Shown: positions 24,882 through 34,458 of the stretch, one piece after another
How the letters are laid out: each line of letters starts with the position of its first letter
How positions within the stretch are numbered: the first letter of the stretch is position 1
Assembly (NCBI GenBank): GCA_944390275.1
Contig: CALXPL010000001.1
Coordinates: forward strand, 124,001-188,000
Length of the DNA: 64,000 nt
Source of the DNA: an uncultured Alphaproteobacteria bacterium
GTDB taxonomy: Bacteria > Pseudomonadota > Alphaproteobacteria > RF32 > CAG-239
Direction: 5' to 3'
Notes under the pieces: model-generated
Databases searched by the model: none
What the model was told of the DNA's origin: nothing
The model's input: the letters and a program-made list of their open reading frames with translations, nothing else
Made by a program: the position numbers and the translations under genes

Positions 24882-26000
24882 ATGAAATTTACAATTGAAC
24901 GTGCAAATCTGTTAAAAACTCTGAGCCATGTTCAGAGCATTGTTGAAAAAAGAAATACTATTCCTGTTCTTTCAAATGTTAAAATTGAAGCGCAAGAAGA
25001 TGGTATCAGCTTTAAAGCTACTGATATGGATACTGAAATTACTGAAATTGTTGATGCTAAAGTTGCTGAAGTTGGAGCAACGACGGCTCCTGCTCATATG
25101 CTTTATGATATTGTTCGCAAATTGGCTGACGGCTCTGATGTCGAAATTACTTTTCCTGATGAAAAAGGGCAATTAACAATTGCTTCCGGACGTTCAAAAT
25201 TCGCGCTTTCAACAATTGGGGTCGAAGATTTTCCCGTTATCTCTGGCGATAAACTTCCGACGAACTTTACCATGAGCAAAGAAGAACTAAAAGATGTTAT
25301 TGACAGAACAAAATTTGCCGTTTCTACTGAAGAAACTCGTTATTATCTTAATGGTATTTATGTTCATGCAAAAAATGAAGGCGAGGCAAAAGTTTTGCGT
25401 GTCGTTGCAACAGATGGACACCGCCTAGCCTGTGTTGAGTCTCCTTTACCTCAAGGAGCCGAAAATATGAACGGCGTGATTATTCCAAGAAAAACAGTTG
25501 GAGAAGCACGTAAACTGTTAGATGACACGAACGCTGAAAACATCTCCATTTCTTTATCAGAAAATAAAATTCGCTTTACTATGGAAGATGTTACTTTGAC
25601 ATCAAAATTAATTGATGGAACCTATCCTGATTACGAACGTGTTATTCCTACGGAAAATGATAAAGTTCTTGAACTTGGCGTAAAAGATTTATCACAAGCT
25701 GTTGACCGTGTTTCCGTTGTTGCGGAAAGGACTCGTGCTATTAAATTAATTACAGCGAAAAATCACGTTACAATTACAACATCTAGTCCAGATTTGGGAA
25801 GTGCTCAAGAAGAAGTTGAAGCCGTTTATGACAGCGAATCCTTAGAAATAGGCTATAATTTTAGATACTTGCTTGATATTCTAAACGAAGTTAAAGGTGA
25901 TAGTGTTAAAATTAGCTTTGCTGACGGAGCATCGCCATCTGTTATTCATGACACTTCTGATTCCAGTGCAATTTATGTTTTGATGCCTATGAGGGTATAA
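24882..26000 (+). CDS. dnaN: DNA polymerase III sliding clamp (beta)
   Basis: A 372-residue processivity clamp. It starts at the ATG at 24882, after an AAGG ribosome site; the usual KFTIERANLLKTLSHVQSIV follows. The three structural repeats of the clamp fold are covered. YLNGIYVH, VATDGHRLACVE and the ending YVLMPMRV are typical. The stop lies next to the TTG start of recF, so the two are coupled. Confidence 0.97.
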   Translation: MKFTIERANLLKTLSHVQSIVEKRNTIPVLSNVKIEAQEDGISFKATDMDTEITEIVDAKVAEVGATTAPAHMLYDIVRKLADGSDVEITFPDEKGQLTIASGRSKFALSTIGVEDFPVISGDKLPTNFTMSKEELKDVIDRTKFAVSTEETRYYLNGIYVHAKNEGEAKVLRVVATDGHRLACVESPLPQGAENMNGVIIPRKTVGEARKLLDDTNAENISISLSENKIRFTMEDVTLTSKLIDGTYPDYERVIPTENDKVLELGVKDLSQAVDRVSVVAERTRAIKLITAKNHVTITTSSPDLGSAQEEVEAVYDSESLEIGYNFRYLLDILNEVKGDSVKISFADGASPSVIHDTSDSSAIYVLMPMRV

Positions 26001-26001
26001 A

Positions 26002-27231
26002 TTGGATTCAGCTGCTGTTATTTTATCCGAGTTTAATTCAACAAAGTCAGGCCTTTCTCGTCTGACTTTATCTGATTTTAGAAATTACTCTTATTTGCGT
26101 ATTAATCCGCATCTTGGACCTATTATAATTACCGGTGAAAACGGAACGGGAAAAACAAATATTTTAGAAGCACTTTCTTTTTTAACCCCGGGAAAGGGTT
26201 TAAGAGGGGCAAAACTTTCTGATGTTAAAAGGATTACAACACCCTTTGATCAAGATTATTTACCTACTCCTCTTAATAATACAAATTGGGCGGTTTCTGC
26301 TTTAGTCAACAAATCCGGTGAAATCATAGAAATAGGGACGGCCATTGAAAAATCACTTAAAGAATATAATGGAGATGATTCCCGATACGGCGACCGTAGA
26401 ATCGTTAAAATTAACGGTCAAAAAGCTCCTTCTCAAAACGAACTTGGTAAATATTTATCTGCAATATGGTTAACACCTCAAATGGATCGCTTATTTCGTG
26501 GAGGAGCTCAACCACGTAGAAGTTTTTTAGATAGACTTGTCTATGCTTTTGATATTGAGCATGCTAAAAGAACTGCAAATTTTGAACATCTCTATAAACA
26601 ATGGATACAACTATTAAAATCAGGTAATCTTGATAATAATTGGCTAACAACTCTTGAAGAAGCTATGTCTGCTCTTGGTGTTGCCATAGCAGCCGCTCGA
26701 AGAGAAATCATTGCGAAACTTAATAAATTTATTGAAAATGAACCTGATGATATTTTTCCCAATGTTCGTTTAGAACTTGAAGGTACTATTGAAAAATTAC
26801 TTAATAAACTTTCTGCTTTAGAAGTTGAAGATTTCTATAAAGAATCCTTAAAAAGACAACGGCGTTCTGTTATCTACAACGAAAATGTTGATGGTGTTAA
26901 TCGTACTGATTTTAAGGTTTATTATCGAAAAAAATCAATGCCGGCTGAACTTTGCTCAACCGGCGAACAAAAATCTTTATTAATTAGTATTATACTTGCT
27001 CAAACCAAATGCCAAATACTAGATAAAGGCTTCTCTCCCATACTATTGCTTGATGAAGTTGTTGCTCATTTAGACGATTTAAAGCGCGAAGCACTTCTTG
27101 ATAAAATTAAAGATTTGAATTTGCAGGCGTGGATTACATCAACGAATCCTCTTCTTTTTTCTTCTTTAAAAAATGATGCCATGTTTTTTGAAGTAAGAAA
27201 TAATCAAGTGACTCTTCATAATCCTTTCTAA
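26002..27231 (+). CDS. recF: DNA replication and repair protein RecF (TTG start)
   Basis: A 409-residue SMC-like ATPase that helps load RecA at gaps. It starts with TTG at 26002, one base after the dnaN stop, with GAGGG about 8 bases upstream; no ATG fits before the conserved LTLSDFRNYSYLRI. The Walker A is ITGENGTGKTNILEA (about 46-60). The ABC signature region is CSTGEQKSLLISI and Walker B is ILLLDEVVAHLDD. Length is above the usual 360-380, because of insertions around 75-130 common in Alphaproteobacteria. gyrB does not follow; it lies at 47161. Confidence 0.93.
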   Translation: MDSAAVILSEFNSTKSGLSRLTLSDFRNYSYLRINPHLGPIIITGENGTGKTNILEALSFLTPGKGLRGAKLSDVKRITTPFDQDYLPTPLNNTNWAVSALVNKSGEIIEIGTAIEKSLKEYNGDDSRYGDRRIVKINGQKAPSQNELGKYLSAIWLTPQMDRLFRGGAQPRRSFLDRLVYAFDIEHAKRTANFEHLYKQWIQLLKSGNLDNNWLTTLEEAMSALGVAIAAARREIIAKLNKFIENEPDDIFPNVRLELEGTIEKLLNKLSALEVEDFYKESLKRQRRSVIYNENVDGVNRTDFKVYYRKKSMPAELCSTGEQKSLLISIILAQTKCQILDKGFSPILLLDEVVAHLDDLKREALLDKIKDLNLQAWITSTNPLLFSSLKNDAMFFEVRNNQVTLHNPF

Positions 27232-27256
27232 TTCTGGCTTAAATAAATAACAAAAA

Positions 27257-27287
27257 AAATCTCTCCGTTATATTTTCAGAGAGATTT
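27257..27287. terminator. Bidirectional terminator, recF/accD
   Basis: AAATCTCTC at 27257-27265 pairs with GAGAGATTT at 27279-27287. It lies between convergent recF and accD, with a run of A on the left giving a T tail for the minus strand. Confidence 0.75.
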
Positions 27288-27296
27288 ATCTTTCCT

Positions 27297-28178
27297 TTAT
27301 TTACTTTCAATCGCTAAAGTATTTATTTGAGGCTTTACATGTGTTAATATGCTCAAAACTCGGACTAGTGTATCTTTCATTTCTTGGCGTGTTACAACAA
27401 TATCAACCATACCATGTTCTCTTAAATATTCTGCTCTTTGAAAGCCCTCCGGCAGTTTTTCTCGTATTGTTTGTTCAATAACTCGAGGGCCGGCAAAACC
27501 AATTAAGCAGCCCTTTTCAGCAATATTTACATCACCCAACATTGCAAATGATGCCGATACACCACCAGTTGTCGGATCTGTCATTATTGAAATGAAAGGA
27601 ATCCCCTTTTCTTTGAGTTGATTGATTGCCGCTGTTGTTCTTGCCATTTGCATCAAAGACAAAATTCCTTCCTGCATACGCGCACCACCCGATGCGGCAA
27701 CAGTTACAAGAGGATAGTTTCCTTTTAAACATATTTCTGCCGCTTTGACTATTCCTTCTCCGACAGCCATCCCCATAGAACCGCCCATAAATGCAAAATC
27801 TATAGCAGCAACAACACTTGTAATACCTCCGATTTCTCCTTTTGCAACACGGATTGCGTCATCGCTTCCTGTCGCCTTTCTATATGCTCTCAAGCGGTCT
27901 GTATATTTTTTTGAATCTTTAAATTTTAGAGGGTCTTCTTTTAACTGCGGCATTGAAATTTCTGTATATTCTCCATTATCAAAAAGCAAACGAAGACGCT
28001 TATCTATATACAATCTCAGATGATGTCCGCAACGTGTACAAACATACATGCTCTTTTTCAATTCTTTTGAAAACAGCATTTGACCGCAATCCGGACATTT
28101 TAACCATAGATTGTCTGCTATTTCTATTTGTGCTGTTTTTTTAATTTTCGGTCTTACGAAATCTGTTAGCCAATTCAT
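27297..28178 (-). CDS. accD: Acetyl-CoA carboxylase carboxyltransferase beta subunit
   Basis: A 293-residue subunit that, with AccA, transfers the carboxyl group from biotin to acetyl-CoA to make malonyl-CoA. A four-Cys zinc ribbon is at residues 28, 31, 47 and 50 (CPDCG and CTRCG). The crotonase-type core has VAASGGARMQEGILSLMQMA and TDPTTGGVSASFAMLGD. accA is at 30192, in the same direction but separated by lapA, ihfB and rmuC. In many Alphaproteobacteria trpFBA lie just upstream of accD; here they are absent. Confidence 0.96.
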   Translation of the reverse strand: MNWLTDFVRPKIKKTAQIEIADNLWLKCPDCGQMLFSKELKKSMYVCTRCGHHLRLYIDKRLRLLFDNGEYTEISMPQLKEDPLKFKDSKKYTDRLRAYRKATGSDDAIRVAKGEIGGITSVVAAIDFAFMGGSMGMAVGEGIVKAAEICLKGNYPLVTVAASGGARMQEGILSLMQMARTTAAINQLKEKGIPFISIMTDPTTGGVSASFAMLGDVNIAEKGCLIGFAGPRVIEQTIREKLPEGFQRAEYLREHGMVDIVVTRQEMKDTLVRVLSILTHVKPQINTLAIESK

Positions 28179-28208
28179 TCTTTACACCATTATTATTTCA
28201 ACAAAATA

Positions 28209-28601
28209 TTACTTTTTATGAAACAACCTTCTTAATCTTTCTCTCATGCTCAATTTTGGTTCATTTTCCTTTATCGTTTTATTTTCTTCTTTGAGAGATA
28301 CTATATTTCCTTCAAGATCTGAAACTTTTTCATTTAAGCGTTGTTGCTCTTTATTTAAAATTTTATTTGCTTTTTTCTGTTGTCTTAGTGCCTTTCTAAG
28401 CGGCGAATAAGAAATGTACGAATCCAATTTTCCTAATATAAATCCGAACAATATTAAAAAAACAATGACAACGCTTTGTGAAACCGTTATTTCTACTAAG
28501 AAAGGCCATAAACTAAATGTTACAAAATCATTATTTACAAATGCGAATATTAAAACTACTATTATTATTGGAAGTTCAATAAGCATTTTAAAAAAATTCA
28601 T
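28209..28601 (-). CDS. lapA: LapA-domain membrane protein
   Basis: A 130-residue protein with two transmembrane helices (about 7-25 and 40-62), a basic loop and a C-terminal coiled coil (about 70-115). This is the LapA/DUF1049 layout; the family is linked to LPS assembly control in enterobacteria. The FAFVNNDFVTFSLWPF segment is typical. It follows ihfB as in many Alphaproteobacteria. The role here is inferred from family and order only. Confidence 0.8.
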   Translation of the reverse strand: MNFFKMLIELPIIIVVLIFAFVNNDFVTFSLWPFLVEITVSQSVVIVFLILFGFILGKLDSYISYSPLRKALRQQKKANKILNKEQQRLNEKVSDLEGNIVSLKEENKTIKENEPKLSMRERLRRLFHKK

Positions 28602-28628
28602 TATTTTGCCTTTCTTAATTTTCTAAGG

Positions 28629-28907
28629 TTATTTGTTTAGCAATTCATGAAGCTGTTTTCCTGTCTTAAAATGAGGAATAAAGCGTTCTTCAACAGAAAC
28701 CTGCTCTCCTGTTCTGGGATTTTTTGCAGCGCGAGGAGAACGTTTTCTTACAGAAAACGCTCCAAAACCTCTGAATTCAACTCTATCACCTTTTGCCAGT
28801 GTCGTAATTATTTTATTAAAAAACACATCAACAATCCGCTCAACATCTTTTACTGTCAGATGAGGATTTTTGCTTGCTATTTTTTCAATCAATTCAGACT
28901 TTGTCAC
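28629..28907 (-). CDS. ihfB: Integration host factor beta subunit
   Basis: A 92-residue HU/IHF-family DNA-bending protein. It begins [20 protein letters not shown] and contains [20 protein letters not shown] and ARNPRTG-like KNPRTGEQV at the DNA-intercalating arm with the Pro. The beta rather than alpha assignment rests on the N-terminal sequence and the lapA neighbour. It forms a dimer with IHF-alpha encoded elsewhere. Confidence 0.92.
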   Translation of the reverse strand: MTKSELIEKIASKNPHLTVKDVERIVDVFFNKIITTLAKGDRVEFRGFGAFSVRKRSPRAAKNPRTGEQVSVEERFIPHFKTGKQLHELLNK

Positions 28908-29042
28908 TTCTTTTTCCTCTTTTTCTGTTACTCATTTACGTTATACGTTTTTATTTTATAAATCAATATATCAATTATAGAAAATGTTAAATTTTATCAT
29001 TATTTTATCCCCAAAATCTCTCTTCTGCTTTTTTAAATTCTG

Positions 29043-30179
29043 TTATGCCGAACGCTGTCCTGTAACATGTTCTACCTGAAGTGGCTTTTCCGCGTTTCCA
29101 AGTTCTATATCTTCTATCTTTTCTATTCTTTTTGAAATTTTGCTTGAAGATATTTTTATTTCGCCAATATCTTTTCCTGCCATATCAAAATGACGACTTA
29201 AATTTTCTATGCGTTCGTCTAAGCGAGATATGTCTTCTATTAAACATCCCACTTCTTTTTGAATAACTCCTGCCTGTTCACGCATATATGCATCTTTCAG
29301 AATTGCACGAACCGTATTTAGCGTCGCCATAAGGGTCGTCGGAGAAACTATCCAGACTCTTGCACGGTATGAGGCTTCAATTACATCTATAAAATTTGCA
29401 TGTAGCTCGGCATATACTGATTCCGAAGGTAAAAACATTAATGCCGACTCAGCTGTTTCCCCTGGAATTATATATTTTTCTGAAATATCTTTTATGTGTT
29501 TCAGTACTGATGCCTTAAAAAAGCGTTCCGCCTCATTTTTTTCTCTATCATTTGAAGCCTGACGAAGTTGTTGATAGCTTTCTAAAGGAAATTTAGAATC
29601 TATAACTATTGTTCCCGGAGGATTGGGCAATTTTAATATACAATCCGCTCGTTTTTGATTGCTCAAAACTGCCTGAAAAGAATATGCGGACGGCGGCAAT
29701 ATAGATGTAACCAAATCATTTAACTGAATTTCTCCAAAAGCTCCTCGAGCCTGCTTATTGCTTAACACTTCTTGCAAAGAGACAACTTGTTCCGATAAAC
29801 TTGATATTTTTTGCTGTGCAACATCAATTTTGGCCAACCGTTCTCTTAAATCGCTTAGTGTTTGTGCTGTTTTTTCTGATGACTGCTGCAAACCCTGACC
29901 AACATTTTTTGTTACTTCCAACAAACGTTCATCCAACATTTTTAACATTGACATTTTCTGCTCATGTATTGCCGTTGTTAAAATGGTTTGTTGCGATGCA
30001 TTATTTTCACTTAACTGGCTCAGCCTTCCGGCTAATTCATTTTGCGTTTTATAAATATTTTCAATGAAATTTGAAACATCATTTTTTTTGCGCGCAACAA
30101 CAACTAAGAAAACAGCACTTAGCACAATAAGTAATATTATTCCGCTTAAAATCAGAAAATTTGGAAAATTCAACAACAT
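29043..30179 (-). CDS. rmuC: DNA recombination protein RmuC
   Basis: A 378-residue protein with an N-terminal transmembrane helix (about 8-28), a long coiled coil (about 35-125) and the RmuC nuclease-like core: GAFGEIQLNDLV, then VIDSKFPLESYQ and LMFLPSESVYAEL and VSPTTLMATLNTV. RmuC is linked to limiting inversions at short inverted repeats and to processing of recombination intermediates. An AAGGA ribosome site precedes the ATG. It follows accA by 12 bp, so is cotranscribed. Confidence 0.92.
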   Translation of the reverse strand: MLLNFPNFLILSGIILLIVLSAVFLVVVARKKNDVSNFIENIYKTQNELAGRLSQLSENNASQQTILTTAIHEQKMSMLKMLDERLLEVTKNVGQGLQQSSEKTAQTLSDLRERLAKIDVAQQKISSLSEQVVSLQEVLSNKQARGAFGEIQLNDLVTSILPPSAYSFQAVLSNQKRADCILKLPNPPGTIVIDSKFPLESYQQLRQASNDREKNEAERFFKASVLKHIKDISEKYIIPGETAESALMFLPSESVYAELHANFIDVIEASYRARVWIVSPTTLMATLNTVRAILKDAYMREQAGVIQKEVGCLIEDISRLDERIENLSRHFDMAGKDIGEIKISSSKISKRIEKIEDIELGNAEKPLQVEHVTGQRSA

Positions 30180-30191
30180 ATTGTTTCCTTA

Positions 30192-31166
30192 TTAATTTTC
30201 AGGAAGATGACGTCCCATTTCCAAAAATTTTGCTGTTCTTTGTTGCTTTAATTCTTCCGTATTAATAGGTAGAAGTTCTTTTAAGTGTTTTAATATTACT
30301 TTTCCGACCTCTTCTATTGTTGCTTTAGGATCTCTATGGGCACCTCCCAACGGTTCCGGTATTATCTCATCAATGACACCAAATTGTTTTAAATCTTGCG
30401 CCGTTAATCTTAAGGCTTCAGCGGCTTCTTTTACTTTATCGGTCGAACGCCATAAAATTGAACTGCACGCTTCCGGAGAAATTACTGAATAAATTGAGTT
30501 TTCGAGCATTAAAATTCTATCTGCTGTCGCTATGGCTATTGCGCCTCCAGATCCGCCCATGCCAATAACCGTCGAAATTATCGGAGTTTTTATTTTCAAA
30601 CATTTTTCTATTGATGATGCTATTGCTTCTGCTTGTCCTCTTGCTTCTGCATCAACCCCCGGATATGCTCCATCCGTATCAACAAAACACAAAACCGGAA
30701 GATTAAATTTGTCCGCCAAGTTCATAATCCTTTGAGCTTTACGGTAGCCTTCCGGCTTTGCCATGCCGAAATTATATTTTATGCGGCTTTCCAAATCATG
30801 TCCCTTTTCCTGACCAATGACCGCTACTGAAATTCCTTTAAAACGTCCTATTCCGGCAATCATTGTTGGATCATCCGCAAAAGTTCTATCTCCGGCTAAC
30901 GGAACAAAATCCTCTATTAATAATTGAATATAATCCAAACATTGTGGTCTATCCGGATGTCTGGCCACTTGTGCTTTTTGCCATGGCGAAAGATTGGCAT
31001 AAGCTATTCTTAGCTGACGTTGAAGTTTCTCTTGTAATCTATTAACTTCACTTGAAATATCGACATCTTCTTCTGCTGCCAGCATTTTAAGACTTTCGAT
31101 TTTTGCTTCAACTTCAACTATTGTCTTTTCAAAATCCAACACCATGCTGTTATTGTTTGTACTCAT
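30192..31166 (-). CDS. accA: Acetyl-CoA carboxylase carboxyltransferase alpha subunit
   Basis: A 324-residue subunit, starting at the ATG at 31166 (MSTNNNSMVLDFEK); a farther in-frame start at 31220 would add 18 residues with no sign of conservation. The N-terminal helical region VLDFEKTIVEVEAKIE is followed by the conserved ARHPDRPQCLDYIQLL, VGDRTFADDPTMIAGIGRF-like and GMGGSGGAIAIATADRILML segments. It pairs with AccD (27297). rmuC follows on the same strand. Confidence 0.96.
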   Translation of the reverse strand: MSTNNNSMVLDFEKTIVEVEAKIESLKMLAAEEDVDISSEVNRLQEKLQRQLRIAYANLSPWQKAQVARHPDRPQCLDYIQLLIEDFVPLAGDRTFADDPTMIAGIGRFKGISVAVIGQEKGHDLESRIKYNFGMAKPEGYRKAQRIMNLADKFNLPVLCFVDTDGAYPGVDAEARGQAEAIASSIEKCLKIKTPIISTVIGMGGSGGAIAIATADRILMLENSIYSVISPEACSSILWRSTDKVKEAAEALRLTAQDLKQFGVIDEIIPEPLGGAHRDPKATIEEVGKVILKHLKELLPINTEELKQQRTAKFLEMGRHLPEN

Positions 31167-31252
31167 TTCTTTTCTCTTATTTATTAAAACTTTCTTTGTT
31201 TTTATCACATTTATTTTCAAATTTCGACTCTTATTTTATTTATCTGTGAATT

Positions 31253-31284
31253 TTGACATTCTTATTGAGGATTTTCTGTATAAT
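31253..31284 (+). promoter_or_regulatory. Possible promoter for the gene at 31356
   Basis: Perfect TTGACA (31253-31258) and TATAAT (31279-31284) hexamers, but 20 bp apart, which is longer than usual. TG precedes the -10 box. Confidence 0.35.
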
Positions 31285-31355
31285 TTGATTGAAATATTAC
31301 TTAAATGGATTAAACTTGATTTTGTTTTTAACGTTTTATTTATTAGGAGCCGATT

Positions 31356-32651
31356 GTGTTAGCTTTAACTTTTTTTGTTTCAGTTTTTTCCACTGTTATC
31401 TGGTTAATTTATGCGGCACTTTTTATTAATGACAAAATTCAAGGTGTTCCTTTAATGAATTTGGGATTATTGGATGCTTCTATTTATCTTGCTTTCCTTC
31501 TACTTCCCGTCTTCTTCCTTTGGATTGCTTTTGGGCATATAAACCAGTATATTTCTAATAAAAATGTCTATTACAATTTGTCTTCACTAATGAAGCAAAT
31601 GAAAAAAAATATGGATTACACTGATTTAGTAGCACGAATTTTATTAGAAGCTGAACAAGAAATTAAAGATGGCTTTATTCTTAATAAATTTGATATCTTT
31701 ATCGCAGACATGAATGAGGTCTTATCTGAAATTATCCGTCGTTGTAGTCTTGCTTCTTCCGAACAAATTGAAAATTTATGGACTAAGGTTCAAAATGGCG
31801 GGAAGTGGTCTTTTGGTAAAGTTATTATTGAGATTTCACAAAATCAAACAGATTTTGCACAAAGAACGGTTAATCGTGCAAAAAATGATGTCGTTCTTGC
31901 TGGCTCTTTACTCGAATTTTCTGCTCGATATCAAAATTTAATTAATCTTTTAGAACGTCATGATCGCGAGCATGTATTCTTAAATATGGTCGAAACCGGT
32001 GTCTTCGGAAAAGTTTTTTCAATTATTGAACCTATTGCTGATGAAGTAAAAAAGGCAAAACTTGCTTCTAATAATTCTTCTTCAACAAATTCAAATCTTA
32101 TTCAAAATACAGCTCCCATTGCAAATACAAAGGAAGATGAACTAAAATTAACGCCTTTTTCACATAAAAATTCTTCTTTTGTTTCAAAATTAAATGTGTT
32201 TAAGAAAAAAACTAAAGATAATGCTGAAAAAAAATTAGAGCCTCAAATTGAACAAGATAAAGACCCTTTTACTATTGCTTTAGAAAGAAGTTTTGGAAGT
32301 ACTATTTCTGCTTCAAATGATGATAGTCTCTTAAAAAACGAAGCGGTTCCCGTTGAAGAGCAATTAGAAAATTCTTTTCTTGCTTTAAACCTTGATAATG
32401 AGAAAATTTTTGATTGGCATGACGACAATCAATTAGACATTGAAGATTTTACAAATATTGATACAAAAAATAATAAATCAGCTGTAAAAAATAACGTTGC
32501 TCAATTTAGTGAAACGCGAAAAACATTAAATTCTTTACGTAAAGAATTTTCAAAAACAGAACCTTCATTTTCAAAGACTAAAAATATTAATGAAGAATCC
32601 TTAATTACGCCTTTCAGTAATTGGACCGATGAAATTGCTGAAAAAAATTAA
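31356..32651 (+). CDS. Hypothetical membrane protein, overlapping yejA
   Basis: A 431-residue protein starting with GTG at 31356, preceded by TAGGAG. Two transmembrane helices (about 4-24 and 40-62) are followed by a helical region (about 70-235) and a long, polar, acidic, probably disordered tail (about 240-431). I do not recognise a family. Its end overlaps yejA by 23 bp, so the two are cotranscribed and may be translationally coupled. A two-helix membrane base with a helical cytoplasmic domain recalls scaffold or partition proteins, but that is only an impression. Confidence 0.6.
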   Translation: MLALTFFVSVFSTVIWLIYAALFINDKIQGVPLMNLGLLDASIYLAFLLLPVFFLWIAFGHINQYISNKNVYYNLSSLMKQMKKNMDYTDLVARILLEAEQEIKDGFILNKFDIFIADMNEVLSEIIRRCSLASSEQIENLWTKVQNGGKWSFGKVIIEISQNQTDFAQRTVNRAKNDVVLAGSLLEFSARYQNLINLLERHDREHVFLNMVETGVFGKVFSIIEPIADEVKKAKLASNNSSSTNSNLIQNTAPIANTKEDELKLTPFSHKNSSFVSKLNVFKKKTKDNAEKKLEPQIEQDKDPFTIALERSFGSTISASNDDSLLKNEAVPVEEQLENSFLALNLDNEKIFDWHDDNQLDIEDFTNIDTKNNKSAVKNNVAQFSETRKTLNSLRKEFSKTEPSFSKTKNINEESLITPFSNWTDEIAEKN

Positions 32652-34458
32652 TTTTATTTTTTATTTTATCGGGGTCATTTTGTTTTCTCTATCCCCTGCG
32701 AAAGCGAAAGATATTTCTTTTTCTTCTCGTTTAACTCTTTATGGCGATGCAAAATATCCCGAGAATTTTTCTCATTTTGACTATGTCAATCCTCTTGCTC
32801 CCAAAGGTGGCCGCGTTATCTTTCCTGCTTATGGAAGTTTTGACAACTTTAACCCTTTTATATTTAAAGGGAATCCGGCTTCAGAAGCGGCTTATCTTAC
32901 TTTAGATACTCTTGGGTTTTCTCCAAGTGATGACATTTCTACCGTCTATCCTTTATTGGCAAAAGCCTTTGAATATCCTAAAGATAAATCTTTTGTCGGC
33001 TTCATATTAAATGAAAATGCTAAATTTAGTGATGGCTCTCCATTAACAGCAGATGATGTTATATTTAGTTTTAATATGATTACCCAAAAAGGAGCTCCTA
33101 TTTATAAAATCTACTATGCGGACGTTGACCATGTTGAAAAGTTAAATAATCATCACATTCGCTTTCATTTTAAAAAGAATTCCCAAAATAAAGAATTACC
33201 TTTGATTTTAGCTCAAATTCCTGTTTTTTCCCAACGCGATTGGCAAAATAAAGACTTTAGCAAACCCTATCTTGCTCCTTTTCTTGGTAGCGGTCCGTAT
33301 ATTATTGATAAATTTCAAGCCGGAAAATTCGTTACTCTTAAAAGGAATCCAAATTATTGGGCTAAAGATATTCCTTCTCGTAAAGGTTTCTATAATTTTG
33401 ATACCGTTAAATATGACTATTATCAAGATACTACGGTTACCTTACAAGCCTTATTTTCAGGAAATATTGATATAAGAGAAGAATACATTGCTAAAAATTG
33501 GGTATCCGCTTACAACAATCAATTAATTGATACTCATAAAATTATTAAAGAAGAATTTCCTCATAATAAAGCCGCTAATTTGCAGATGTTTGTTTTTAAT
33601 TTAAGAAAAGACAAATTTAAAGACAAACGTGTTCGACAAGCTATAAGTCTTGCTTTTGATTTTGAATGGGCAAACGATAAATTATTTTATAATCAATATA
33701 AGCGGCTCAACAGTTATTTTACAAATACAGGAATGGAGGCAACGGAACTTCCTTCCGGTAAAGAATTAGAAATTTTAAATAAATTTCGCGACAAACTTTC
33801 TGATGAAATTTTTACGAAAGCACCGCAACTTCCTGAGCATAATTCTCCTCAACAAACACGAGAGAACCTTAAAAAAGCTGTTGAGCTCTTACAGCAAGCA
33901 GGTTTCGATTTTATTGATGGGAAGATGGTTAATCTTAAAACAAATGAGCCTCTCACTCTCGAAATTATTGATAATTCAGCTAATGGGAGTTCTTTTACAC
34001 GCGTTATGCTTCCTTTTATTCAAAATCTTAAAAAAATTGGAATTGACGCAAAATTTCGAACAATAGAAGTAAATATTTATAAAAATCTATTGGACAACTT
34101 TGATTTTGACATGGCAATTATTTCCTTTACGACAAGTCAACTTCCGGGGAATGAACAAAAAGAAATGTGGGGCTCCTCCTCTGCCTATATTAACGGATCT
34201 TATAATATCGCTGGGGTAACAAATCCTGTTGCCGATGAGTTAATTGATGGATTTATCAATGCCCAGACAAAACAAGATTATATTGCTTATATTCGTGCCT
34301 TTGATAGATTGATGCTCTCTGAAACTTATATTATTCCTCAATGGTACTCCCCTAACGATAGAGCTGCTTTTGCAAACAAATTTGAACATCCTATTACTCA
34401 TTTAAAAGTCGGATTTCAACCCTTTACGTGGTGGTTAAAAGAGGAATTTCGTCAATGA
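32629..34458 (+). CDS. yejA: Peptide ABC transporter substrate-binding protein YejA-like
   Basis: A 609-residue periplasmic binding protein of family 5 (SBP_bac_5). It has a signal peptide (about 1-27, ending AKA) and then [20 protein letters not shown], the opening of YejA-type proteins. [19 protein letters not shown] is the family signature and [14 protein letters not shown] is also conserved. YejABEF imports oligopeptides and microcin C-like compounds in known bacteria. Its stop overlaps the yejB start (ATGA). The reading frame begins inside the previous gene. Confidence 0.9.
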   Translation: MKLLKKINFIFYFIGVILFSLSPAKAKDISFSSRLTLYGDAKYPENFSHFDYVNPLAPKGGRVIFPAYGSFDNFNPFIFKGNPASEAAYLTLDTLGFSPSDDISTVYPLLAKAFEYPKDKSFVGFILNENAKFSDGSPLTADDVIFSFNMITQKGAPIYKIYYADVDHVEKLNNHHIRFHFKKNSQNKELPLILAQIPVFSQRDWQNKDFSKPYLAPFLGSGPYIIDKFQAGKFVTLKRNPNYWAKDIPSRKGFYNFDTVKYDYYQDTTVTLQALFSGNIDIREEYIAKNWVSAYNNQLIDTHKIIKEEFPHNKAANLQMFVFNLRKDKFKDKRVRQAISLAFDFEWANDKLFYNQYKRLNSYFTNTGMEATELPSGKELEILNKFRDKLSDEIFTKAPQLPEHNSPQQTRENLKKAVELLQQAGFDFIDGKMVNLKTNEPLTLEIIDNSANGSSFTRVMLPFIQNLKKIGIDAKFRTIEVNIYKNLLDNFDFDMAIISFTTSQLPGNEQKEMWGSSSAYINGSYNIAGVTNPVADELIDGFINAQTKQDYIAYIRAFDRLMLSETYIIPQWYSPNDRAAFANKFEHPITHLKVGFQPFTWWLKEEFRQ

